The notes: generated from the letters alone by a model not told the origin. A DNA stretch of 5,441 nt from Halobacteriales archaeon QH_10_70_21 (GCA_003021325.1 PXQM01000038.1:6032-11472); one strand, 5' to 3'. Shown: positions 1 to 5,378, numbered from the stretch's first letter. Numbers and translations: made by a program.

Positions 1-407
1 CGGGTCATCCCCTTGGACATGTCGCCGATCGGGCGCTCGCGGTGTGCGAGCTCGAGCCGGTCGAGCGCGTCGTGAATGCGGGTGTCGGCCACCTCGCGGG
101 GGACATCGTAGAGGTCGGCGAAGAACCGGAGGTACGACAGCGCCGTCATCTCCTCGTAGAGCGGCGACTCCTCGGGGAGAAAGCCCAGTCGGCGGCGCGT
201 CCCGCGGGCGTCGGCCGGCGCGCCGTCGACCTCCACGGTGCCATCGGTCGGTTCGACGAGGCCAGCCAGCGTCTTCAGCGTCGTCGTCTTGCCGGCGCCG
301 TTCGGCCCCACGATGCCGAAGACCTCTCCGGAGTCCGCGCCAAAGGAGACGCCATCGACGGCCACGAAGCCGCCGTACTCCTTCCGGAGGTCACGAACGT
401 CTATCAC
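1..407 (-). CDS. ABC transporter ATP-binding protein (ABC-2 exporter type), N-terminal part
   Basis: This is the nucleotide-binding subunit of an ABC transporter, which hydrolyses ATP on the cytoplasmic face to power a membrane partner encoded beyond the window. The frame reads leftward and is cut after codon 135. Walker A is clear: GPNGAGKTT at residues 34-42. The Q-loop region (about 74-90) reads LGFLPEESPLYEEMT, the variant with Glu instead of Gln that is common in ATPases of ABC-2-type exporters. The degenerate signature MSKGM lies at residues 130-134, just at the window edge. Walker B and the H-loop are outside. I chose the GTG at 407-405 (first residues MIDVRDLRKEYGG) because it places the start where this family normally begins and no better ATG exists; the frame stays open upstream. 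A TATA-like tract centred 28 bases upstream supports a leaderless start. Substrate cannot be told. Family call is firm, exact start less so. Confidence 0.93.
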   Translation of the reverse strand, partial: MIDVRDLRKEYGGFVAVDGVSFGADSGEVFGIVGPNGAGKTTTLKTLAGLVEPTDGTVEVDGAPADARGTRRRLGFLPEESPLYEEMTALSYLRFFADLYDVPREVADTRIHDALDRLELAHRERPIGDMSKGMT

Positions 408-429
408 GGTCGCCGGGTGGGGCGGGGAC

Positions 430-438
430 GACAAAAAC
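430..438. promoter_or_regulatory. Possible shared TATA-like element for two divergent genes
   Basis: The A5 tract in ACAAAAAC is the only A/T run in the 52-bp gap. Its centre (435) lies 25 bases before the plus-strand ATG at 460 and 28 bases before the minus-strand GTG at 407. These are the TATA-to-start spacings expected of leaderless haloarchaeal transcripts in both directions. It is a poor match to a canonical TATA box, so this is an inference from position. Confidence 0.4.
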
Positions 439-459
439 CCGGGCGCCGTATCGAGTCGT

Positions 460-864
460 ATGGAGCTTCGCCGGACGCCGGCCGGTCGCCGCTGGGTCGT
501 CGCCGCCGGGGTCGACGCGCCCGCCGACAGGGTCTGGGACCTGCTCGTCGATACCGAGCGGTGGCCCGAGTGGGGGCCGACGGTCGCGGCCGTCGAATCG
601 CCGACCCGTCGCATCGAGGCAGGGACGGCCGGTCGGGTCGAGGTCCGGCCACTCGGCGTCAGGGTACCGTTCGAAATCAGTCGGTTCGACGAGGCGGGGC
701 GGCGGTGGCACTGGGCCGTCGCGCGGCTGCCGGCGACGGGTCACCACGTCGCCCCGACCGGAGCGGGGTGTCGCGTGGAGTTCGAGATACCGCTGGCGGC
801 CGGCGGCTACGCGCCGGTTTGTCGGCGCGCCTGCAGAAACATCCGACGGCTGGCCGAGGCGTGA
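460..864 (+). CDS. SRPBCC-family protein (polyketide cyclase/START-like fold)
   Basis: This 134-residue protein resembles the SRPBCC superfamily, whose helix-grip fold encloses a hydrophobic pocket for lipids or other small hydrophobic ligands. The N-terminal strand (about 11-18, RWVVAAGV) is followed by the family's typical segment at residues 20-42, where APADRVWDLLVDTERWPEW gives the VW..L.D...WP.W pattern. Alternating hydrophobic strands follow (about 58-75, 82-91, 104-110), and a basic C-terminal helix (about 118-134) would close the pocket. Length is close to the usual 130-150 residues. I took the ATG at 460 because homology-like sequence begins right there; the frame is open further upstream only as antisense of the ABC gene. 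It is divergent from the ABC ATPase and converges on the zinc-finger gene 39 bp away. No catalytic residues or substrate can be inferred. The protein is less acidic than typical haloarchaeal proteins. Confidence 0.85.
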   Translation: MELRRTPAGRRWVVAAGVDAPADRVWDLLVDTERWPEWGPTVAAVESPTRRIEAGTAGRVEVRPLGVRVPFEISRFDEAGRRWHWAVARLPATGHHVAPTGAGCRVEFEIPLAAGGYAPVCRRACRNIRRLAEA

Positions 865-903
865 CCTGTGGACCGCGCTCGGCCGGTCGTCGTCGTGACG
901 CCG

Positions 904-1146
904 TTACGTCGCGTCCGGCGCAACGCTGAAGTCGCGTACCGGGTGGAGGTCGTCCTCGAGGCCGGACCCCTCGCAGTCCTCGTTGGGGCATACGTAGTGC
1001 CAGCCGTCCTTCGTCGCCTGTCGTTCCGAGAACTGCTCGCCGCACTGCTCGCAGATGAGCGCCTCCGCGGAGCATGTGTCGCGGTGGAGCTCGTACTGGA
1101 GTTCGCTCGAGAACGTCCGCTTGCAGTTCCTGCAGGTGTGGGTCAT
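904..1146 (-). CDS. Small protein with two putative zinc fingers
   Basis: This 80-residue protein has eight potential zinc ligands in two groups. The first is C5-x2-C8-x12-H21-x3-C25, resembling a C2H2 finger with the last His replaced by Cys (sequence begins MTHTCRNCKRTF). The second is C32-x2-C35-x17-C53-x4-C58, a zinc-ribbon-like arrangement with His50 nearby. An acidic tail (about 59-80) follows. Haloarchaea encode many such small zinc-finger proteins, some involved in DNA, RNA or protein contacts, but I cannot assign a role here. The ATG at 1146-1144 is preferred because a TATA-like element sits about 27 bases upstream and the first finger begins five residues in. The GGGAG next to the ATG is too close to act as a Shine-Dalgarno site, so leaderless initiation is likely. 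It is transcribed alone, convergent with the SRPBCC gene. That this is a real gene is fairly certain from the motif quality. Confidence 0.88.
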   Translation of the reverse strand: MTHTCRNCKRTFSSELQYELHRDTCSAEALICEQCGEQFSERQATKDGWHYVCPNEDCEGSGLEDDLHPVRDFSVAPDAT

Positions 1147-1167
1147 ACTCCCAACTGAGCGGTCATC

Positions 1168-1178
1168 CGTAATAGAAG
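1168..1178 (-). promoter_or_regulatory. Likely TATA element of the zinc-finger gene
   Basis: On the minus strand the A/T-rich stretch CTTCTATTAC lies about 23-32 bases before the ATG at 1146. That is the usual distance for a leaderless haloarchaeal transcript. The match is partial and based on position and composition only. Confidence 0.5.
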
Positions 1179-1343
1179 TACCCCTTCGTTTTTCGACGTT
1201 TCAGACGCGGCCAGACGATGTTTCGACCCCTTTCGCGACGTAACTGGACGTTCGTTCAGGTCGAGCGAGAGGACCGGTCGGTACTGCTCTCGACCCGGCG
1301 CCGAACACGAGCCGAAGTCGGCACCCGGAGACGCTGTAACACG

Positions 1344-1386
1344 GAGCCAACGGCCGAAAGCCGCCAGTCAGCTCGGTGATTGGCTC
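1344..1386. repeat. Inverted repeat with nested hairpin
   Basis: GAGCCAA at 1344-1350 is the perfect reverse complement of TTGGCTC at 1380-1386, separated by 29 bases. Inside, CGGC (1351-1354) and GCCG (1360-1363) can form a small hairpin with loop CGAAA directly stacked on the left arm. It could be an operator or an RNA structure, but seven-base arms this far apart may also occur by chance. Confidence 0.35.
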
Positions 1387-1464
1387 CTCGCTTCGTTCCG
1401 TCTCGCAGCCTGCGTTGCGATGGTCGGGCCAAAGACACTTGTGAGCACAGGCAGGACGTTCGCC

Positions 1465-2292
1465 ATGGTTCTCGGCCTCGACAGGGAGACCGTCCTCTAC
1501 GCCGTCGGCGTCCTCCTCGGCATCGCCGCGACGGCGTACTTCGGGTTCCAGCTCTTCGACCAGGTCTCTCCGGTCACGACGGCCCTCGTCCTGTTCGGTG
1601 GATTCCTCTGTTTTCTCACGGTCGGCGTGGGGCTCGACGTCGAGACGGTGGACATCGTCGCGTACGCGCTGGCCGCCGGCTGCTATCTGGTGTTCGTCGG
1701 CTACGCCCTCTCGCGCTTCGACGTCGGCGACGGCGGGACGTTCCTGCTGCTCGCCGCGTCCTCGGGACTGTTCATCGGACTGGGATACCTCGCACAGCAG
1801 GGGCGGCTGACGCTCAATCGGCGGCAGGCAGGGCTCGTCGTCGTCGCCGTACTGGTCGTGACCCTCGGGGTCGTGGGCGTCGACCTGGTCGGCGCCCAGC
1901 CGACGACCACTGCGGAGTTCCAGGAGTCGATAGAGATACCGGCGGACCGCGAACGCGTCACGGTCGGCACCGTCACAATCGAAAACGAGTTCGTCCTGCC
2001 GCGCGAGGCCGAGGTCGAGCGGTACGGTGCCTGTCTCTACGGGACCGAGTTCCGGCCGGTGCCGCTGGAGTACGAGCCACGGGCCGGGTCGCTGCTCCTC
2101 GGCGGCGGCGAGTCGCGGGGCTACGACCTGGTCGTTCCGGGGGCTCTCTTCTACCACGACAACGGGACCCGGCGAGCGGCGTTCGAGGGCCGCGAGACGA
2201 TTCCCGTCGAGACGGCCTCCGAGTGTCCGGAGTCCAGCGACGAGGCGAAGCTGGTCGTCGTGTCCGAACCCGTGCGGCCGCAGTACGACTGA
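1465..2292 (+). CDS. Five-helix membrane protein with C-terminal outside domain, unknown function
   Basis: I do not recognise this 275-residue protein. Five hydrophobic segments can be seen at about 11-31, 37-57, 63-82, 92-111 and 122-144. The loop between helices 4 and 5 is basic (R114, R119, R120), so it should be cytoplasmic. That places the N-terminus inside and the last 130 residues outside the cell. The outside domain (145-275) is acidic, looks beta-rich, contains one N-glycosylation sequon (N233-G-T) and two cysteines (C190, C254) that could pair. The ATG at 1465 is chosen because it begins a short cytoplasmic tail just before helix 1. In-frame starts at 1420 (ATG) and 1441 (GTG) would add 15 or 8 residues with no evident role. 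A weak TATA-like stretch lies at 1431-1440. The gene stands alone, convergent with tyrS. Possible roles such as sensing or envelope maintenance are guesses. Confidence 0.85.
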   Translation: MVLGLDRETVLYAVGVLLGIAATAYFGFQLFDQVSPVTTALVLFGGFLCFLTVGVGLDVETVDIVAYALAAGCYLVFVGYALSRFDVGDGGTFLLLAASSGLFIGLGYLAQQGRLTLNRRQAGLVVVAVLVVTLGVVGVDLVGAQPTTTAEFQESIEIPADRERVTVGTVTIENEFVLPREAEVERYGACLYGTEFRPVPLEYEPRAGSLLLGGGESRGYDLVVPGALFYHDNGTRRAAFEGRETIPVETASECPESSDEAKLVVVSEPVRPQYD

Positions 2293-2316
2293 GCCGACCC
2301 ACGCCACACCTCCGGA

Positions 2317-2331
2317 CGGGCCGGCGGCCCG
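2317..2331. terminator. GC hairpin between convergent genes, possible terminator
   Basis: CGGGCC at 2317-2322 and GGCCCG at 2326-2331 form a perfect six-base-pair stem with loop GGC. It lies in the 40-bp gap between the stop codons of the membrane-protein gene and tyrS. No T-run follows on either strand, and archaeal termination mainly depends on T-runs. A terminator role is therefore uncertain, and such GC palindromes are frequent in this base composition. Confidence 0.3.
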
Positions 2332-2332
2332 G

Positions 2333-3370
2333 TCAGGCGTACCTGTCGGGGTAGGCGTCCGCCAGCAGTTCCGGCACCTCGAGGAGCCGCTCGCGCACGG
2401 GGTCGATGACCGCCGCCACGGCGTCTCCGGCCGCAGGCTTGAGGTCCGCCGGATGGAGTTCGCCGGAGACGAAGTCCGACTCGAGGTCGTCGTAATCGTC
2501 GTAGACGAGGTCGCCGCCGTACTCCTCCGGGCGTTCGACGAGGAACTCCTCGCCGCGCTCGGCAAAGACCGGGAAGACCAGGAATCGGAGATACTCGAGG
2601 ACGCCGTTGTCCTCGACCTCTCCCGCGGGACAGTAGGCACCCTCGATCTTCTCGGCGACCGTCTCGTCGTCGTCGGTGAGGTTGATCTTCGACGCCGACT
2701 CGGAGGCGGACATTTTCCCGCCCGAGAGCCCCGACAGCAGGGGCGCGAAAACGCAGGCGGGCTTCTCGTAGCCCTCCTCGGGCAACTGCTCGCGGGCAAG
2801 CATGTAGATGCCGCGCTGGTCGATGCCGCCGTAGGCGATGTCCGCCTCCAGTGCCGCCACGTCCAGCGACTGCATCAGCGTATAGACGAGCCCGCCCAGC
2901 TTCGGGTTCTCCGACTGGCGGACTACCTCGCTGCCGGCCCGCTTGGCGCGCGAGAGCGTCGTCTCCGCCAGCATCCGGTAGAGGTCGAGCGTGTACGGCT
3001 CCTCGAGCTGGTACTCCGTCCCGCGGACGAAGGAGACTCCATCGGGGTCGGCGCCGGCGGCCTCGATCATCGCTTCAATGGCGGCCTGGTAGTACGCCGA
3101 GCGGGCGTCGAGCAGTTCGAAGGGGCTCTTCGCGTCGTCGAGGTGGGCGTGCAGATCCGCGACGAGGACGGTCACCTCGAGGCCGGCCTCGATGAAGTCG
3201 GCGAGCTTCCGGATGGTCGTGAAGTGACCGATGTGCATCTCGCCGGTCGGTGCGTAGCCGATGTACGCGGTCGGGGACTCCCGCTCCTCGAACAGCGCCT
3301 CGATCTCGGCTTCGGTGACGACCTCCTCCGTGTACCGGGTCACCAGGTCGGTCCGCTCGGCCGTGTCCAT
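2333..3370 (-). CDS. tyrS: Tyrosyl-tRNA synthetase (archaeal type)
   Basis: This cytoplasmic class I synthetase activates tyrosine with ATP and charges tRNA-Tyr. At 345 residues it has the short archaeal/eukaryal-core form. The Rossmann-fold HIGH motif is exact at residues 46-49, in YIGYAPTGEMHIGHF. ADLHAHL is at 71-77. KMSKS appears as KMSAS at 219-223. Comparison from memory with the Methanocaldococcus jannaschii enzyme matches its tyrosine-pocket residues: Y36 (Y32), Y163 (Y151), Q167 (Q155), D170 (D158) and Q185 (Q173). These separate it from the related tryptophan enzyme. D309 in HPADLK corresponds to the D286 that reads anticodon base G34. The ATG at 3370-3368 is selected because a clear TATA element lies 24-30 bases upstream and the family N-terminus begins there; the longer open frame would pass through the promoter. 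It is a single gene, divergent from the protein at 3501. Essential housekeeping function; call is firm. Confidence 0.98.
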   Translation of the reverse strand: MDTAERTDLVTRYTEEVVTEAEIEALFEERESPTAYIGYAPTGEMHIGHFTTIRKLADFIEAGLEVTVLVADLHAHLDDAKSPFELLDARSAYYQAAIEAMIEAAGADPDGVSFVRGTEYQLEEPYTLDLYRMLAETTLSRAKRAGSEVVRQSENPKLGGLVYTLMQSLDVAALEADIAYGGIDQRGIYMLAREQLPEEGYEKPACVFAPLLSGLSGGKMSASESASKINLTDDDETVAEKIEGAYCPAGEVEDNGVLEYLRFLVFPVFAERGEEFLVERPEEYGGDLVYDDYDDLESDFVSGELHPADLKPAAGDAVAAVIDPVRERLLEVPELLADAYPDRYA

Positions 3371-3393
3371 GCGTTCGCTTCCGTGAGGCGGCC

Positions 3394-3400
3394 GATAAAA
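3394..3400 (-). promoter_or_regulatory. TATA box of tyrS
   Basis: On the minus strand, TTTTATC inside ACGTTTTATCGG is centred about 27 bases before the tyrS ATG. This fits a leaderless transcript starting at or next to the start codon. It is the best A/T run in the 130-bp gap between the two divergent genes. Confidence 0.7.
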
Positions 3401-3500
3401 CGTTCGGGTATCCCCACCATCGCCAACACCTGACACGCCAGAACCGACAGGATTCCCCGGTGTCTGCACACCCAAGCCCCCGCGAATCCTAACCACGGAC

Positions 3501-3956
3501 ATGTACACCGGTCGCACCGAGAAGCCCTGCTGTCTCTGCGGCCGACCCGAGACCGACCACCGGGTCGACATCCCGCCACGGGCCGTCCAGCTCATGAAAC
3601 ACGCCGGCCCCATCGCGTGGCGGGACATCGAGGGCGAGGTGTCGCTGTACTTCTGTGCCGACGACTGGGAGACCGTCCGGAAGCTCGTCCTCGAGACAGG
3701 CATGAGCCCGCTGTCCCGCTGTAACGCCGCCCGGGCGTCGTTCGTGCTTCGGGAGGACTTCGAGGCGCTGCTGAACGCGACCCGCGAGGAGCCCGATCAG
3801 GCCCCGCTCGAGGCCGAGATGCGCGAGGCCGCCGAGTCCGTGCTCAAACGGTACGATGCCGGCGACGACAACGTCGAAACCCGCGACCTCGTCGAGGCCC
3901 GCATCGTCCGGTGGGCGCTCGAGGACCTCGGGCCGCTCGAACGGACCGTCTCCTGA
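3501..3956 (+). CDS. Unrecognised 151-residue protein with possible metal-binding cysteines
   Basis: I cannot assign this protein to a named family. The N-terminal half carries CCLCG at residues 10-14 (C10-x2-C13), H20, H34, and FCADDW with C52; C74 follows in SRCN. C10, C13, C52 and one histidine or cysteine could form a zinc site resembling a zinc ribbon, though a clean second CxxC pair is missing. The C-terminal half (about 84-151) is acidic and predicted helical, with runs such as LEAEMREAAESVLKRY, and could be a helical bundle. The ATG at 3501 is the natural start because the cysteine cluster begins ten residues later. Strong GC at third positions and the acidic composition support a real gene. 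The upstream signal is weak: AATCCTAA at 3485-3492 is too close for a TATA box to this ATG. It is divergent from tyrS and has no close downstream partner, so context does not suggest a job. Confidence 0.85.
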   Translation: MYTGRTEKPCCLCGRPETDHRVDIPPRAVQLMKHAGPIAWRDIEGEVSLYFCADDWETVRKLVLETGMSPLSRCNAARASFVLREDFEALLNATREEPDQAPLEAEMREAAESVLKRYDAGDDNVETRDLVEARIVRWALEDLGPLERTVS

Positions 3957-4005
3957 TACTGCCGGACGTGGCTTCGTGAACGTCTGATACGAATCGTCGG
4001 ACCGA

Positions 4006-4048
4006 TTTACCGGTCATCACCGGTGGTGGATTCGTGATGACCGGTAAA
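4006..4048. repeat. Perfect 15-bp inverted repeat (hairpin or operator)
   Basis: TTTACCGGTCATCAC at 4006-4020 is exactly the reverse complement of GTGATGACCGGTAAA at 4034-4048, with a 13-base spacer. Each arm contains the palindrome ACCGGT, and a further palindrome CACCGGTG spans the left arm and spacer at 4018-4025. Shorter complementary blocks outside (CGGAC at 3998-4002 and GTCCG at 4060-4064) could extend the stem across an asymmetric loop. Possible identities are the 3' structure of the 3501 gene's mRNA, a non-coding RNA, a dyad regulator site, or the core of a small inverted-repeat element. Confidence 0.85.
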
Positions 4049-4219
4049 AGACCACAGCAGTCCGTATGAATCGTTGCAGGTCCAATACTCCGGTAGCGAT
4101 CGATTCCAGACGGGTCCACGATTCACGCCGTTACGTCCGGCATGACGAACGACCGCGCGGCCGGGGCGCCAGCCGTATTTTCAATCACCCGTCGTGGCCA
4201 ACTCAGAAACCGTTTTGAG

Positions 4220-4237
4220 GATTCTAGTACATGAATC
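4220..4237. promoter_or_regulatory. Operator-like dyad upstream of the PKD-gene promoter
   Basis: GATTC at 4220-4224 and GAATC at 4233-4237 form a five-base inverted repeat separated by eight bases. It ends only four bases before the BRE/TATA element. A dimeric regulator bound here could assist or block TBP/TFB. The arms are short and the role is inferred from placement only. Confidence 0.35.
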
Positions 4238-4240
4238 TGC

Positions 4241-4253
4241 CGAAATTTTATAT
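4241..4253 (+). promoter_or_regulatory. BRE/TATA promoter of the PKD-domain protein gene
   Basis: CGAAA followed by TTTTATAT is an excellent archaeal BRE plus TATA box, the strongest in the window. Its TATA centre is about 35 bases before the ATG at 4285, so transcription should begin near 4275 and leave a leader of about ten bases. No Shine-Dalgarno sequence is visible in that leader. Confidence 0.75.
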
Positions 4254-4284
4254 CCGATAGCAGCATTAATTCGTCTTAGAATAG

Positions 4285-5298
4285 ATGAAACGATACGGCC
4301 TTGCGCTCGCGGTGCTTGTCCTCGTCGTCGGCACGTCGGGAGTCGTGGCTGCCGAGTCGGGACCGCTGGCTGACGCCGGCCTCGACCAGGAGGTCACGGT
4401 CGATACGACCGTCCAGCTCGACGCCACCGGGTCCTCGCACCCCAACGGTACCATCGACGGCTACGAATGGTCGATAGAGACGCCTGGTGGGCGCGCGATC
4501 CGGCCCGACTGTGAGGACTGCCCGCGAACACAGTTCAGCCCCGGTCGGACCGGCAGATACGACGTGACGGTCACCGCCACAGACACCGAGGGCCGTTCGG
4601 ACGAGGACACCCTTTACGTCTACGTCGAGAATGCCGGGCCGGCGGTGGCCCTCGACGGACCGACGGAGCCACCGGCCGGGGAGGCCGCCACGTACAATGC
4701 TACCGCAACCTCCAGGAACACGACCCTCAAGGACCTGACCTGGCAAATCGACGGCCGTACCGTCGGCAACGACGCGATGGCTGGGCGTTCGGACCACAGC
4801 GAACGCACGTTTCGCTTCCCCGACTCGGGACCGTACCGTCTCGAGGTCGTCGTGAACGATTCCGAGAACCGGACCGCGCGAGACGTGCTCGTCGTGAAGC
4901 CGGAGTCGCCGTCGAGAGACAACGATTCTGACTCGACCGGCGGCACCGAGCGCGACGACTTGGGGTCCGGCGGTACTGATAACGACCGGACCTGCACGCA
5001 GGCCGCGGCTGTCGGCACCGACTACGTCTGTATCGAGTACGACGAGCAAGGTGGCGGCGAAGACCTGGTGGACAGCGAAACCAGCGAAGTCTGTGACGGG
5101 ACGGACCTCTCTACGTGCGACACGAGAGATGACCCTGCTGGGGGTACAACGGATGGGGGCGATGTGATTACCGACTCAGACCAATCTGATTCGGAAATTC
5201 AATCTTCTAACAACATTCCTGGTACTTCCGATACCGGACCCGGTCGGTCTTCAGGTGGGTTATTGGGCGGTGCTCTTGGAGAGAGCAGAATCATGTAA
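4285..5298 (+). CDS. Secreted protein with two PKD-like domains and an acidic, Gly/Ser-rich tail
   Basis: This 337-residue protein begins with a Sec-type signal peptide: MKRYG, then a hydrophobic core to about residue 21, and likely cleavage after VVAA at 23. There is no twin-arginine pair or lipobox. Residues 27-116 form a PKD domain, with LDATGSS, GTIDGYEW, and the closing strand GRYDVTVTATD. Residues 118-206 look like a second, more divergent one (SGPYRLEVVVND). PKD domains are beta-sandwiches of surface proteins, often mediating adhesion or acting as spacers. Six sequons lie at N54, N138, N145, N191, N195 and N213. Six cysteines fall in pairs: 76/79, 237/249 and 270/278. After 206 the chain is disordered, Asp/Gly/Ser-rich, with no C-terminal anchor helix or PGF-type sorting motif. 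Codons from 293 on become AT-rich, so the tail may be foreign or decayed. Exported, probably glycosylated, role unknown. Confidence 0.9.
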   Translation: MKRYGLALAVLVLVVGTSGVVAAESGPLADAGLDQEVTVDTTVQLDATGSSHPNGTIDGYEWSIETPGGRAIRPDCEDCPRTQFSPGRTGRYDVTVTATDTEGRSDEDTLYVYVENAGPAVALDGPTEPPAGEAATYNATATSRNTTLKDLTWQIDGRTVGNDAMAGRSDHSERTFRFPDSGPYRLEVVVNDSENRTARDVLVVKPESPSRDNDSDSTGGTERDDLGSGGTDNDRTCTQAAAVGTDYVCIEYDEQGGGEDLVDSETSEVCDGTDLSTCDTRDDPAGGTTDGGDVITDSDQSDSEIQSSNNIPGTSDTGPGRSSGGLLGGALGESRIM

Positions 5299-5303
5299 AT
5301 ACT

Positions 5304-5313
5304 GTTTATAAAC
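5304..5313. promoter_or_regulatory. Palindromic TATA-like site after the PKD gene
   Basis: GTTTATAAAC is a perfect ten-base palindrome whose core TTTATAAA closely matches a haloarchaeal TATA box. It starts six bases after the stop codon. T-rich ATTTTCT at 5326-5332 just downstream could end the PKD-gene transcript. Whether the palindrome is a promoter, a terminator part or neutral AT sequence cannot be told. Confidence 0.35.
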
Positions 5314-5362
5314 TGATAATGTACAATTTTCTCAGATTTGTTGACTGCGTGTGATCAAATAA

Positions 5363-5378
5363 TATTTATATGATATAA
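5363..5378 (+). promoter_or_regulatory. Probable TATA region for the downstream gene, with AT dyad
   Basis: TATTTATAT at 5363-5371 is a good TATA-like element. Transcription from it would start near 5392, about 20 bases before the ATG at 5413. It overlaps a near-palindrome, TTATAT-G-ATATAA, at 5366-5378. The surrounding DNA is AT-rich, so several other placements are possible. Confidence 0.4.

Larger units (their letters stand above)
1147..1464. other. Divergent intergenic region, 318 bp, no convincing gene
   Basis: This gap lies between the starts of the zinc-finger gene (minus) and the membrane-protein gene (plus). It holds the minus-strand TATA-like element near 1170 and a T5 run at 1189-1193. 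It also has an inverted repeat at 1344-1386 and a weak A/T-containing stretch at 1431-1440 before the plus-strand start. Reading frames through it are arginine/serine-rich shadows with no protein-like pattern. I see no tRNA-like cloverleaf. Confidence 0.6.
3957..4284. other. Intergenic region, 328 bp, with hairpin and AT-rich promoter
   Basis: No convincing gene lies here. The left half (about 3957-4130) is rich in related short words: GAATCGT at 3991-3997 and 4068-4074, ATTCGTGA at 4030-4037 and its inverse TTCACG near 4123. It contains the perfect 15-bp inverted repeat at 4006-4048. The right part (about 4197-4284) turns AT-rich and holds an IR of five-base arms, then a BRE/TATA promoter for the PKD-protein gene. 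A 50-codon frame at 4066-4218 is arginine-rich and was rejected. Confidence 0.6.

Noticed and set aside
1380..2354. Plus-strand 324-codon frame overlapping the membrane protein
   Set aside because: Its product is almost entirely Arg/Gly/Ala, unlike acidic haloarchaeal proteins. The frame from 1465 gives clean transmembrane helices instead.
1201..2799. Long minus-strand open frame (532 codons)
   Set aside because: It is antisense to the membrane-protein gene and out of frame with tyrS. Its protein is Ser/Arg/Thr low-complexity sequence typical of a GC-rich shadow frame.
2027..3433. Long plus-strand open frame (468 codons)
   Set aside because: It lies antisense over tyrS, whose catalytic motifs are unambiguous. 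The frame has no domain-like pattern and arises from high GC.
3371..3703. N-terminal extension of tyrS to the ATG at 3703
   Set aside because: It would pass through the tyrS TATA box and over the divergent gene at 3501. The extra residues do not match tyrosyl-tRNA synthetases.
4036..4068. Ten-codon frame inside the right arm of the inverted repeat, a possible leader peptide
   Set aside because: No attenuator-like structure or run of regulatory codons follows, and the downstream gene has its own promoter more than 170 bases later.
4066..4218. 50-codon plus-strand frame in the intergenic region
   Set aside because: It has eleven arginines in 50 residues, no TATA element at the right distance, and no recognisable motif. 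Its acceptance would conflict with the acidic proteome.
4276..5049. Minus-strand 257-codon frame opposite the PKD gene
   Set aside because: The plus strand has a signal peptide, PKD motifs and a strong promoter. The minus frame is a shadow with basic composition.
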